A stretch of DNA of 64,000 nucleotides from Rhodocollybia butyracea (taxonomy: Eukaryota; Basidiomycota; Agaricomycetes; Agaricales; Omphalotaceae): NCBI GenBank assembly GCA_015501585.1, contig JADNRY010000008.1, positions 310,001 through 374,000 of the forward strand, in the 5' to 3' direction. Below are positions 11,631 through 23,500 of the stretch, piece by piece; the first letter of the stretch is position 1, and each line of letters opens with the position of its first letter. Below the pieces are notes generated by a model. That model saw only the letters and a list, made by a program, of their open reading frames with translations. It made no database searches and was not told the origin of the DNA. The position numbers were made by a program, and so were the translations under genes.

Positions 11631-12257
11631 ATGCCGTTGTTTCGTGATCATCCCATTCGCTCCACGATTTGCAGTGAGCCGTCCAGACCTCTCATACGAC
11701 CTGTTTTAACACTATATGCAGTTGCTATTGCTATTGGTCTCGGGCATACAGTAACGAAGCTGCTGAACTCGCTCTGTGGGTTCAACATGACTCCGGAGTG
11801 GCCGAATTAGCTTACAGCCGCGTTTTTAGATGCCTTTCATCTGACACAGACTTCTGTCGCGATCCTTGGAATATGCGGATTCATGCTTCTGTAAGTAGCG
11901 TCAGGCGCGTTGAATAGGAACGAAAGAGATGGAGCCTCTTTGTAGAATTGCCATGAACCATCAGCATGGTGAAGAACAGCATCTTATGACCCAGATGCAG
12001 CAGGAAATGGTGTTGATAGTAGGATTTGGACTTTTATGGATAGGTAAGCTCTTCCGCTTGGTAGCTGATAGTTATCGATAATATTTTTTACAGCCGTCAG
12101 TTTGGGATGGAAAGCCATTACCGGTCAAGGAATGTTAGAAAGTCCAGGGTTTCGGAGTGAGGTTCAGCCTCACAACAGGGGTGGCTCTTTGAATAGACCG
12201 TATCCTTGTACAGACGATGATATATATTGTATTGTCGAAGAATATTCGTACTTTTGA
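11631..12257 (+). CDS. Small multi-span membrane protein, third of the tandem group
   Basis: The ATG at 11631 gives MPLFRDHPIRSTIC. Spliced segments include VLTLYAVAIAIGLGHTVTKLL, FHLTQTSVAILGICGFMLL and MVLIVGFGLLWIAVSLGWKA, then a short polar tail ending YSYF at the TGA 12255-12257. Three introns (donors near 11780, 11891 and 12041) keep the frame. It is shorter than its two upstream neighbours, about 140 aa with three clear hydrophobic segments, and may be a diverged or reduced member of the same MARVEL-like group. Same orientation and close spacing support tandem duplication. Function unknown. Confidence 0.62.
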
Positions 12258-12425
12258 ATGAGAAGTGTTGTACTTTTGTCTCCCGTTTGAATATTCGACC
12301 TCGGCAATAGTTGCCCAGTGAGGTCCGAAAGTATTGCAATTGTACGGCAGGAACCGGACCTTATAAAGGCTCTCTCTCTTATCCTCTTACATTCGCCTTG
12401 CTCCTCTCTAATCTCTACGTTCAAT

Positions 12426-13286
12426 ATGATGAGTATCTATCTTTCAGCTTCTTGTTTTCTAGCTAAAGAGCTTCTGATATCTACGCTGGTCAGGGAAAGC
12501 GCCGCATCGAAACCGATGTCATGAAACTGTACGAGCACAATTCGCTCTTATCTTCAAGCCTTTACCTGATTTTTAATCAAGGCTCATGTCCGACTATGAT
12601 GTATCCCTAGTGAATGACAGTATGCAGGAGTTTTATGTGCGATTTCATGGTCCTGAGGAAAGTGCGTAGCTTTGCAAGCATTTAGATGTCATTCTTTGAC
12701 TCAGTTCCCTCTAGCTCCCTTTGCCAACGGAGTGTGGAAGATCCACGTCGAACTACCGGACCAATACCCTTACAAATCTCCAAGTATTGGCTTCATGAAC
12801 AAGATCTTTCACCCAAATATCGATGAACTGTACGGTCGTCCCCTGTCTGTCAGGGAGGAACTTTGACTCACATTATTTACCAGAAGTGGTTCAGTGTGTC
12901 TAGATGTCATAAATCAAACATGGTCGCCGATGTTTGGTGGGTTCAAGGCATCGTCTACCAGAATCGCACACTCAGGCTGCTCATACTCTAGATATGATCA
13001 ACATCTTTGAAGTTTTCCTGCCTCAGCTTCTACGATACCCAAATCCTAACGATCCTCTGAATGGAGAAGCAGCGGCTCTCCTTATGCGGCATCCCAAGGA
13101 ATATGATACCAAGGTGAAAGGTACGTCGTATTATTATGGTCAAAGCCGCAGGCGGCGATAACAAATACCACAGAGTACGTACAACGATTTGCGACCAAAG
13201 AAGCTGCGGATGCCGCCGTCGATGGCCAGGAAGACGACGATGATGAGGAGATGAGCGATGTTGGCAGTATCACTGACGACGAGTAA
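12426..13286 (+). CDS. UBC8: Ubiquitin-conjugating enzyme E2 of the UBC8/UBE2H class
   Basis: E2 enzyme passing ubiquitin from E1 to substrates with an E3; yeast Ubc8 works with the GID/CTLH ligase in degrading gluconeogenic enzymes. The spliced frame gives [39 protein letters not shown], the E2 core [32 protein letters not shown], the active-site Cys in [32 protein letters not shown] and an acidic tail ([18 protein letters not shown]), which is typical of UBE2H/Ubc8. The extreme 5' end is uncertain. Two ATGs (12426 and 12429) precede a GT donor at 12433, but that donor is out of phase with GKRR, so the first exon or a tiny extra exon is not resolved. Stop TAA at 13284-13286. Confidence 0.9.
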
Positions 13287-13493
13287 ATGTCATCATTGCC
13301 ACAATAACCTCATCTCGGACACCTTTGCATTTACGACCAACACACAGCTATATTTATCGACTTCTTGTATTTATAACCTATAACCCTACTCTTTCACTCA
13401 TTCCATGTAATTTAGTTGGTTTTAGGTAGTATTCATGTATGTATACAATCTATTTGGTTTCTTGCCGAAGTTCTAGCAATTTTTTTATGCTCT

Positions 13494-14255
13494 TTAGCCA
13501 GTAACCATTGATATTGAATCATCTGAGGCAGGTAGCGGCTGAACAAGCTCGTCTACCTTTTTCTGGATATCTGAGGCAGTCTTTTGCAAACACATTAGCC
13601 TAAAATGGGAAATGGTAAGGAGTTCCTTACCTTCACGAGCGCGTCAATATGGCTTTTTACACTGTCCAGAGTGTTCACATTTGTCCTAGATCGTTTTAAT
13701 AACTCCTCCTTTGCCTGAACTAATTCTAGTCTCTTGACATTTAGTCTAAAAACCTGGACGGATGAGAAAAACAAAAAGACAGGCGAAAATGTAACAAACC
13801 GTTGGCGTTCAGCGAGTTCAAAGCTGAGACGATTCAACATTAGCTGATGCTCATCCTCGAGAGCAGCAGGCGTCCGTGCTTCCTCTGGAGCCAGCTGCTT
13901 AAACTCGTCCATGGTATATAGCGGAATATCCTGATATACAGAACTGGAAACATCGATTGACAGCTCATTACATTTTGAAGACGACATACGCAAACTGGCG
14001 ACATTTCTCGATTTCTCTCTCCAGATGCCGTTTCTCGTATAGCAAATTTTGGAGGCCAAGGTGAGATTGATCCATTTCCTGGCGTGCAGCTGTAGTTTCA
14101 TCCTTTTTTGTCCTTGTAGCGGTGTTGGCTGCACGGTTCAGCGATTTCAGGCAAGACACAAGCGCAGATGAGCGTATAAGAAGAGATTGAGCATCACAGT
14201 CAGCGTAAGCTGGAGAAACCAGCTCAGAGAGCTGTTCTATGATCTGTTCAGACAT
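13494..14255 (-). CDS. THO complex subunit THOC5-like protein (Fmip/THOC5 domain)
   Basis: THO couples transcription elongation to mRNP packaging and export in the nucleus. From the ATG at 14253-14255 (MSEQIIEQLSELVSP) the frame shows a helical region, SHLGLQNLLYEKRHLEREIE with KCRQF, the family hallmark LYTMDEFKQLAPEEA, then HQLMLNRLSFELAERQRLNV and a coiled coil (ELVQAKEELLKRSRTNVNT). It ends with SDDSISMVTG at the TAA at 13494-13496. The block LQNLLYE...IxKC...F plus the downstream E-F-x-x-x-AP motif is what identifies THOC5. It is much shorter than animal THOC5 (about 200 aa against about 680), matching only the N-terminal conserved domain, as expected in fungi. Three introns. It shares a promoter of about 100 bp with the divergent G6PD gene. 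Confidence 0.82.
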
Positions 14256-14353
14256 AAGCACGGGCGCCAATATCCGGCCCGGTATCTGCTGATTCAGTTT
14301 TCTCAAAATCGCCGCCCGAAGCCGTCACTTTCCTCTCTACTGTACTATCATCT

Positions 14354-16208
14354 ATGGCTCGCGCACGATCTATGTCGGGGACTATTCCTAGTATGGAGAC
14401 CTCCCACGATGAACTCAAAGATAACACTGTCATCATCGGTAATGGCCTTTCATCTTGTGATCTACAAACATTTCTGACTGCCCTTCGTAGTCCTTGGGGC
14501 TTCTGGAGACCTTGCGAAGAAAAAGGTGCTTAGACTCCAATTTGGGTCCCTCACCTACTGAGCTTAAAATATATAGACTCTCCCAGCCTTATTTGGTCTT
14601 TTTCGTCAGGGTTTTCTCCCTCGAGATGTAAAGATCGTGGGCTACGCACGCACTAAGATGGATCATGCTGAGTTTTTGAAACGCGGTACTTCATACATCA
14701 AAAATCCCGACGATGATACTGAAACTGCAAAACACCTCGAAGAATTCAAAGCGTTGTTGACATATGTTCCTGGAGACTACGAGGACGGTAACGCTTACGA
14801 CGCCCTCAATCAACACCTGGAAGAAATCGAGTCCCATTATCAATCCAAAGAATGCAACCGTCTTTTCTACCTTGCTCTTCCTCCTAGCGTCTTCATCCCT
14901 GTGGCCAAAAACCTAAAGGAACATTGTTATGTTTCCAAGGGTGGTATCAACCGCATTATCGTCGAAAAGCCGTTCGGCAAGGACTCAGAGTCTGCCCGTG
15001 AACTCTTAGGGTCCTTAAAAAAGTACTGGACCGAAGACGAGACCTTCCGTATCGATCATTACCTCGGTAAAGAAATGGTAAAGAACCTTCTTGTGCTCCG
15101 TTTCGCCAATGTTGCCATGAATGCTGCATGGGATAAAAACTCCATCAGCAACGTTCAGATCACTTTCAAGGAGCCGTTTGGTACTGAAGGACGAGGCGGT
15201 TACTTTGATGAGTTTGGTATCATTCGTGATATTCTGCAGAACCGTAAGTGAATTCCCTTGACTGATGCATCATTGTCCTAATGACTCCTTGTATAGACTT
15301 GTTGCAGGTCCTCAGTATCATTGCGATGGAACGGCCCGTTTCTTTTGCAGCAGAGGACATACGTGACGAGAAGGTACCGTCGTCTCACATAACCTGTTCC
15401 TTCCCATTCACATCTGCTCAAGGTAAAAGTCCTTCGCGCTATTCCACCCATCGAAAGAGACGACGTCCTTCTTGGACAATATGTTGCTGCCAACGGCAAA
15501 CCTGGTTACCTCGACGATAACACCGTTCCTCACAATTCTGTTTGTCCTACGTTTGCTGCTACAACGCTCTGGATCCACAACCCAAGATGGGAAGGTGTAC
15601 CTTTCATTTTAAAAGCAGGAAAAGGTGGGTTCCTGTGGCAAATGTTGGAAGGTCATATCTTTGACTAGTGTTGCAGCATTGAATGAAGCCAAAGTCGAAG
15701 TTCGTATCCAATTCAAGGATGTCACTCAGGGTATTTTCAAGGACATCGCCCGGAACGAACTTGTCATCCGTATTCAACCTTCCGAGGCCGTCTACCTGAA
15801 GTTAAATGCGAAGACCCCCGGATTATATACTCGTGCGATGCCGACTGAAATGGATCTCACATATAAGAGACGTTTCGTTGATTTGTCCATCCCCGAGGCG
15901 TACGAGGCTCTCATACTGGATGCTTTGAAGGGCGACCACTCGAACTTCGTCCGTCACGATGAGTTGGATGTTGCTTGGAAGGTTGGTTGCGTCGATTTTT
16001 ATGGCCTAAATTAGAAGTAATCGTCTTATAGATCTTCACCCCGATCCTCCACTGGATTGACGGTCTCGCCGGACCCCGCCCTCGCCCGGTCAATTACCCG
16101 TACGGTTCTCGTGGACCCAAAGAGCTCGACCCATTTGTCAACAAATACGGGTTTAAACGGGCAAGCAATGATTACGTCTGGCCAGTGGCTAGTCTCGCGT
16201 CGTTGTAA
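14354..16208 (+). CDS. ZWF1: Glucose-6-phosphate 1-dehydrogenase
   Basis: First enzyme of the oxidative pentose phosphate pathway: oxidises glucose-6-phosphate to 6-phosphogluconolactone, making NADPH in the cytosol. Visible motifs: dinucleotide-binding [53 protein letters not shown], the active-site [20 protein letters not shown] (catalytic Lys and His region), [32 protein letters not shown] and a conserved C-terminal half ending VASLASL at the TAA 16206-16208. Total about 515 residues, the normal family length. Three in-frame ATGs (14354, 14372, 14393) precede the core; I take the first, but MSGTIPS from 14372 is equally plausible. Seven or so introns. The gene is divergent from THOC5. Confidence 0.95.
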
Positions 16209-16612
16209 GATACAAAAGCGTGCAGAATAAAGCAATAATGTAAACTTCCCGTGTGAAGCTTCGAGTTATACATATACATAGATTTTACTGCTCGTTGCGC
16301 TAATTGTACAACAAATTAAAAGGATTGGATGGCGCTTGCAGCTCAGTGGTTTCTATTCCTCTAGAAATATAACCCGGTCAAGGTTTTGCAGCAATGAACA
16401 CTACTGACATGGAGGAGCAGCATTAATATAAGTATGGTCATTGGGTGGCGCCAGGGAGAGATCTTCAAGTATCGCCGCGTTCGCCATTTTGGGTGCTTGA
16501 GGTGGATATCAAGGACATATCCTTGAGGGTTTCGTGTGACATAACTATCTGTTGACTGACCGGCGCCTATCTGCCCAATTCATGGGCGCTAAATCTTCAT
16601 TCTTACACACTC
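16209..16612. other. Intergenic region between G6PD and BET2
   Basis: About 400 bp with no supported gene. It should contain the G6PD 3' end and the promoter of the Rab geranylgeranyltransferase gene; no specific site is recognised. Confidence 0.4.
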
Positions 16613-17972
16613 ATGTCTTTCGAACTGAATTCGCTTTTGGTATCCCTTCACGTCACTTATATCCAAAATCTAGGCAAGGCATGTTTCCTAGAAACGTTTT
16701 TGAAAAGAAAACCATTGTCAACTACTCACTAGAACAAGGATGATCTAACGTATCATCTTACTGCGCACCTGCGTATGAACGCCATATACTGGGGTCTCAC
16801 CGCTCTATGCACCATGAATCATCGCGAGGCTTTGGATAGAAACGAAATGATAGAATATGTGATGAGCTGCTGGGATGAAGAAACAGGTAGGTAATCGGTA
16901 AATCATCCTTTTCGATGGTTTCTCATGATCCGTAGGCGGCTTTGGTGCACATCCAGATCACGATGCACATATTTTGTCAACGCTCAGTGCAATCCAGATC
17001 CTCATCACCCAGGACGCTATCGATATACTGGATATCGATCGAGTCGCGAAATGTGTGGTGCTCTCTTCAAGTTCCCACTCTGGTCGAGCTTAACACGTAT
17101 CTTGACAGTTATTTTGTCACTTCAGCAGCCGTCTGGAGTCTTCGCAGGCGACTCTTTTGGCGAAGTTGACACTCGCTTCTCATATATTGCTGTGAACGCA
17201 TTGTCATTACTAGGACGTCTGGGAGACCTGGACGTGGAAAAGACAGTCGCTTATATCGTCCAATGTAGAAACTTTGATGGAGGATTTGGCAGCCGTATTG
17301 GTGCTGAGAGCCATGCATCTCAAGGTAAGTACGTCTCGTCCGAGGAGTGACAGAGCCTGAATTCACAATCTTAAATCGTATCTAGCTTTTGTGTGCTGCG
17401 CGGCTCTAACGATCTTGGATAGACTCGACGAAGTGGACGCACCCACGCTATCCTGGTGGCTTGCCGAGAGACAGCTCCCCAACGGTGGGCTGAACGGACG
17501 ACCGGAGAAATTAGAGGACGTAAGTTGATAGATGTTTTGGTGTTACTGTACTTCATCAGGTTATGCTTCTAGGTCTGCTACAGTTTTTGGGTCCTGGCTT
17601 CACTGTCGATGCTGAAGAAAGTGCATTACATCGACTCGGGTAAGCTGACTTCCTTCATTCTATCAGCTCAGGTCGGTGGTTTTAGTATACTTTTTCTACC
17701 CGATTGATCTTGCGCGCAGGATCCTGAGGGCGGTGGTATCGCCGACAGGCCTGGCGATATGCCTGACGTTTTCCACACTCACTTTGGATTAGCTGGTGTG
17801 CCATGGAGTTACCTTTTTCACTTTTTAAAATTAAATGTTAAGCTTAGGTCTCTCGATCCTGGGATACCCTGGACTAGTCGACCTTGACCCGGTATACTGT
17901 ATGCCAGCCGCGCTGATCGAAAAGATGGGTTTACGGAAAGGTTGGCAAGCTCTGGAGCGAAGGGCAAGTTGA
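16613..17972 (+). CDS. BET2: Rab geranylgeranyltransferase (GGTase-II) beta subunit
   Basis: Catalytic beta subunit that attaches geranylgeranyl groups to C-terminal Cys of Rab GTPases, with BET4 (alpha) and the Rab escort protein. The ATG at 16613 gives [20 protein letters not shown]. Then come [120 protein letters not shown] and YPGLVDLDP. These are the prenyltransferase beta repeats with the zinc ligands (Asp of LEDVCYSFW, its Cys, and the His of [12 protein letters not shown]). The first intron (16679-16732) is best explained as GC-AG, giving NLGK|NKDD. Stop TGA 17970-17972. Length about 330 aa is normal. Confidence 0.93.
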
Positions 17973-18503
17973 ACTCCTAAATCACTCTATCGATCTTTCG
18001 CTGAAGAGCTACATGATATTTTAATTATTGTCTTTATGATACACATGACAGTAATGTACAACAATATTGATGTCTGTTCTAAAATTTGGTTCCATGCACA
18101 GATGAAGAAAGCGGGGAAAAATAAAAGTAAAACAGCGAGGAGAGTATATATGGACGACAGGAGATTGATGCTGTTAAGATATGCAATATATGAGTATAAT
18201 TTAGATATGCGGAAGAGTGGTGGAAAGATGGAAGAGTAGTAACCAATATTCCGATGACAGGACTATGCGATGTGATGCGATGTGATGCGAAAGAGCAACA
18301 AATCGGGTGACGTAACAGGAAGTGAGTCGAACAGATCGGTAACGATTGTGGGCAAGGGGAAAATACGGCAGCGATTCATAGGCTAACAAATTAGGAAAAC
18401 TGCAATGCAAATATCAAAGCGTAATGACGGTAATCAGGGTAGACGAGAGAGGAAGGGAAGGGGACCGCATGCAGAGACAAAATTGTCAATATACGATGCG
18501 CGG
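17973..18503. other. Convergent intergenic region with a short tandem repeat
   Basis: About 530 bp between the ends of two convergent genes. It holds a short tandem repeat, two perfect copies of TGTGATGCGA at 18271-18290 plus a partial copy before them. No coding frame is supported. Confidence 0.45.
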
Positions 18504-20232
18504 CTATAACACCACACATCCACGTTCAAACCACCAATTTTGCCTTAAGCCCTCAATCCACCAGACGCACATCTTTAGCCTCATGCGTACACTTCGCACT
18601 GGAAGGAGTTTTGCTTTTTCCCAGTCATCTATTGGTAACACCATCCCGACGTAGAAACTGAAGGCTCCAGGGTCAAAAGCGGGATCCGATGGGTCAGAGG
18701 GAGGTGGTGGACCATGGGTATAAGAGAGGCGCTGTACTACCCAGGGAGTAGTAGAAGTGTGTAGCTGTGCGAGGAATGAATTACAATGTTCAACTAGACG
18801 GCACGTGGATAGGGGAAGACCCGGTAGACCCGGTAGAGGTTCGCTCGTAGGAGTCAAAATAGAAGGAGCTTGCGACGTGGAAGCCGACGAAGAGTCCACG
18901 TCAGAAGCCTGAGCAGCAGCAGCAGTGGTAGCTCTAGAATTACTCGAAACTGAATCTCTATCTGATGAGGGACTTGAGGAGCCAGTAAGCCTAGAAGTGA
19001 GTCGCTGTAGTGTGGATGGACCAGCGCTAGGTACTTCCACGGCAAGGGGCTCTTCAGTGTCATCATCCCCTTCTTCATCCGGGATATCATCAATTCTCTC
19101 GATTCGGGCGACGACATATCCATCCATGAGACCTCGTTCTAGTATGCGGAATCTCCATCCACCCCAAGTTTCAACCATGCTTCGGCCATCCGGCAGCATC
19201 TGCACGCTGCGAATTTCCAACATAGTGCCGTACTCGATTTGGTCGCTGGCAGTCAGATTAGACGATGAGGCGGAGGACGATGAAGCTGACGATGACATTA
19301 TCATGCCAAACGCTGGAGAAGGAGAGGCAAGACACCGACGAAGCATAAGTCGATACTTGGGCTCGAAAAAGTGCAAAAGGGTAGGCATTCCAGGAAAGGA
19401 TAGCTGGCAAACGAAGATCGGAGTGCTGAGACGAACGTTATGTTCTTCGGCTTCAATGGCATCACCTCGGTCCTGATACACAGAAGGACAAGTGTGAAGG
19501 ACTGTAATTATAGATAAGTACGTGTTCGCGGGAAGAAATGTACTAAACGTACTGATTCGCAACATGAGTTCGTTACAAGGATGGTTCTGAAAATATGCAA
19601 AACCTGGAAGCTGCTGTCTACAGATCGGACAAACGGAACTATGATCCAACGAACGGTGGAGACAGCGCGAACAAAAAGTCTTTTATATATTGATGTCACA
19701 AGAGGCTCGGATCGGGAGTAGGGGTAAAACTCACATGCTGGCATGGGGTCGTCACAGGTTCATACAACAGAGAGAAACAGATCTCGCAGCTGAGTTCTGT
19801 GACGAGATCTTTTTCAAAAGAGTCCAGGTTATTCAGAGGAAGAGATCCCGAAGGAAGAAGAGGCTCGTCGTGACGAATGGTGCGTTGCCGAGCAGATTCC
19901 GAACGAAGATGAGCAAGCAAATCTTCTTCGTCGCTATCTTCCTCCTCAGGCATAGTGCGAGCTCGTTTTGAAGGTCGTTCATCACTATCTTCATTGTTTT
20001 CATCATCATCTCTGCTTCTAGATTCGCTGGCAACAGATTGTCGATTTACCAGAGCAATGATCTTTTGCAGCGAGACATCGACTTTCTTCTCCGAGTCAAT
20101 TGGAGGATTGTGAAGTGTGCAGGAGTTGTGTTTGCTGCATATACTGTGACCACAGCGTAGAGTTGTCGGATTAGACAGAGGGATATTGCACACTGAGCAG
20201 CGAAGCAGAGGTCTAATTAAATCGGGGTCCAT
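18504..20232 (-). CDS. RING-finger and LON-N (ATP-dependent protease N-terminal-like) domain protein, LONRF type
   Basis: Probable E3 ubiquitin ligase. The ATG at 20230-20232 gives MDPDLIRPLLRCSVCNIPLS followed by TLRCGHSICSKH, a first partial RING. An acidic Ser/Asp/Glu linker follows (19900-20050). Then a full C3HC4 RING across an intron: LSCEICFSLLYEPVTTPCQH, TFCSRCLHRSLDHSSVCPIC. Next is the LON-N domain: PIFVCQLSFPGMPTLLHFFE, PKYRLMLRRC, FGMIM, YGTMLEIRSVQMLPDGRSMV, WRFRILERGLMDGYVVARIE. A Ser-rich insert follows, and finally ASDPAFDPGAFSFYVG-like sequence ending FERGCVVL at 18504. RING-RING-LON order matches human LONRF proteins and fungal relatives. Introns near 19690-19735 and 19505-19550. 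No protease or ATPase domain follows LON-N, as expected for this class. Confidence 0.88.
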
Positions 20233-20567
20233 GATGGAATGCGGGAGGAAAGTTGTGGGCGCTTATATAAACTCCGACATCATTAATGATTAAGCTTTCC
20301 GATGCGAGCCTGAGGCCTAGGCCCAAGTCAGATGCTTGATATCTGTCAGAAAATTAGCGTTACCGTGTTGGGGAGTATGCTGGACTATGGTCAAAAAGTA
20401 TGAGATATTTCCAGCCAATCCTAGGTTATAACCCAGAACTTTATACTCAAAATACAAAAATGACTATGTGAACTCGGTAGGCCGGTAGGTACAGCTTTGC
20501 CCCGGGCCGCATAGCCGCCTTTACGTCACTCTATTCAGTACCACAATGTTCGCTTCTTAACCGCAAC
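20233..20567. promoter_or_regulatory. Divergent promoter region (LONRF-like / STB6-like)
   Basis: 335 bp between two divergent start codons. Near the right end an ATG at 20546 opens a 4-codon upstream ORF closed by the TAA at 20558-20560, 8 nt before the STB6-like start. No TATA box is convincing. Confidence 0.45.
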
Positions 20568-23500
20568 ATGGCTCTTTCGCTTCTCTTGCCAGTTGTACTT
20601 CCGGGATGGACCGTAACACAAACAGAAATCCTACTGGAAGGGTACCAGATGTACGCCATCGGTATCGAGCGGCGTTCACTCGTGCCAACATTAATCGTGC
20701 ATACAGGCGACGCAGCTCACAAGGTACATGATATTTCTATTCTTTCTCTGTATTCTTACACGTACTTTTAGATCACAGTATCTGCACTTTCTCCGCCATC
20801 TCGAACAGAATGGGACACCATGATGTCCTTGTTAAAGCGTCACGCGAAGCCCAAAGAAACACCATATGGTACTTTGCTGGTAACTTCCCTAGCCCAGTTC
20901 CGCAGTGACTACACGACCATCGTTCAAATACCTGGTGGAAACTTAGAATCTGCCAAGCAACAGCTCTACACCAACATCAATCTCCTGCGCATGGGATGCA
21001 GTGGGCGTTCCGGACTGACGCTCGAAGAACCCAGTGATACAACAAAAAATCGTTTTCTTTCAACATACTTTCTTCCTGACAATCATCCTTCCGGAACCGG
21101 GAAAGCACCGATCCTCTTCAATGACACGGTCCTGGAACTTGTCAAACTTGTCCAAGTATCATTGCACATATTTGGGTACTATTCACCAACGTCTTTTGAC
21201 GGTCTCTTGTGCGATTCCACCGTCGAAGGATTGAGACGCTGGGTCAACGAGGTGGGCGAGCAGTTGGTAAATGGATTGGGTCCAATGGAACGGACAGCAG
21301 ATCCCAACACCGTGGCATCTCTTTTAAGTCTCGTATTGGCCATCAGAAACAGACTCGTCGGGCTTAGCGGGAGCACTGCCGTATGGCGTTCGAATTGTTC
21401 TCATTAAGCTCGACTAACAACATTCTACAGATCATTCCCAAAGATCCATTCCTTCATCCACGTCTCTTTACTCGCGCCTTAGCCACATATGTCAGTACCG
21501 GCAACCCTGGTTCCAATTCCGTTCTTTCTTCACAGCCGTCGAAAGGTTCCTCGTATGCCTCCCATTCTCCGCGGCAGAGCATTAGCCATCCAAGCCACGG
21601 AGGTTCACCTCATATTCCCACCTCTTCTATCCCAGCATTCTTGAAAGACCAGCTTAACCATTTAGCACATGGTAATGCTGAAGCGACCAGCTACACAAGC
21701 TCCCTTCCTACGGTACCTACACTAAGTTCGCCTGTTTCTTCTTCACCGAGTTCCGCTACCTCCCCCACACAAACCCTGAGCGCACCAAACTCGACCCGCC
21801 TACCTCATACGGCCATTTCGTTAAATACCTTAGGCGGCACGTCTACACCAGCATTAGCTCTGACCATTCCCACTCCTACAACGAGTGCCTTCCATACTCC
21901 TGCCTCGATATCGCTAGCAAACTCCAACTATTCTACATTGAATGCTTCTCCTGTTAATGGTGACCAGGCAGTATTTCCCTCCACAGACAATACTACTACG
22001 GAGACGGTATTTTTAGCACGTCCTCTAATCGAGACTATCTTCTCCGCGTATGACAACAAGTTACTCAAAACTAGCCCTGAAGTGCGGAGGGCGGTGCGTA
22101 AAGAGCAAAAGGCTAATAAGAAGTCTATATCTTTTCCCCGTGAAGACGAGGGTAAAGAAGGACTGTCCTCAATCGCCGGCCTGGCTAGTGTTGCACCGCA
22201 TCTCTTACCGGGGGGCTCACTCCCTCTTACATCTGGTCTGAAAACGGGCTTGACTGGCGGGTTGACCTCTACGTTAGCCAACAGTCTCACTGGAGGAAAT
22301 ACACACACAGGTGCAGCTGGTATACTCATGCCCATGACCGACTTGGAAGAGTTCATCGAGATGATTGTGGGTGAGATTTCTAGTTTTAGGAGACGTAGGA
22401 AGGAGGACAAAGAGGAAAAGAAGGAAAGGGACAAAGTCAAGGTGAAGGTGAAGGAGGAGCGAAAGGAAAGAGAGAAGAGGGAACGAGAGCGAGAGAAGAA
22501 GGAAGGCGATTATTTGTCGGAATCCTCTTCGTCCGAGGGCCTGGATCTTTCAAAGGCGGCTAAAAAGGTCAAAGCCAAAGTAAAGGGACGGTCTGTTGAC
22601 AAGCTACGCGACTCGAAGGATAATGAACGGGAAGTACCGGAAACGAAGGAGTATGCCAAGGATAAAAAGCAGGGAAAAGACAGTGTTGATGGAGTGGGTG
22701 GGCTGGTCTTAGGTCTTTGGACAGGTAGAGTCAACCTCGTCGTCAGGTTGAGAGAAAGGACAGAGGAAAAGGAACGAGAAAGAGAACGAGAACGGGCTGT
22801 CCAACTCTCCGATGCACACTACCCAGATATGGACGGCGGTTCAAGGCGCAGTCACCAGAGCAAACTCTCCAAAGTTCGGCCACCCCTTTGGAGCGATGGT
22901 GATACTGATTCTCACTCATACACGTATGATGGTACTAGTGCTGGAAAGCGAGTATCACTTCCCGCGCGCGAAAAATTTCCCAGAAGAGCCAGCGTAACTG
23001 GTACCGGCTCAAGAGGCAGATACGGCTCTGTTCAGAGTATTCCGCTCGGAGACAAGTCGGATGAGCGTAGCACTGAAGATGAAGGACCTAATGCACTTGG
23101 TACGGAATCTTTTGGTGCACTATGGGCGAAAAGTGGATCCAAAGTTCGAGGAAAATTAGAAAGCTGGGCTGGGTGAGACTTGAGCTGATTCTTTGGGTGT
23201 TTGTGATTTACATCGTCGCACTTTCAGATTGTCCAAGAATGATAGCAAACTGACTAAACCCCGAAACAAGGCTCACTCTTCACGCAATAGCGTTAGTACT
23301 GGGCTTATTCCACCTGCAGAGACCAACGTCGTGGACCTGTCTCCAACTCCCTCTCCTCTAGGCTCTCCTTCAATATCCCACGTTGGTCAAGGAGATCCTC
23401 CGTCACCGATACAACTTTTAACCTCCCCATCTTCGTCGCCTGCAACAAAGAGAACTGCTGGAAAGCAGATGGCACCCTCTTTAGGGGCTATCAGCCCTTC

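Noticed and set aside
18925..19476. 183-codon plus-strand open frame over the RING/LON-N gene
   Set aside because: Antisense shadow; the minus strand carries clear RING and LON-N motifs in the same interval.
21928..22440. Long minus-strand open frame inside the STB6-like gene
   Set aside because: Antisense shadow of a Ser/Pro- and charge-rich coding exon; no start context, splice sites or domain of its own.
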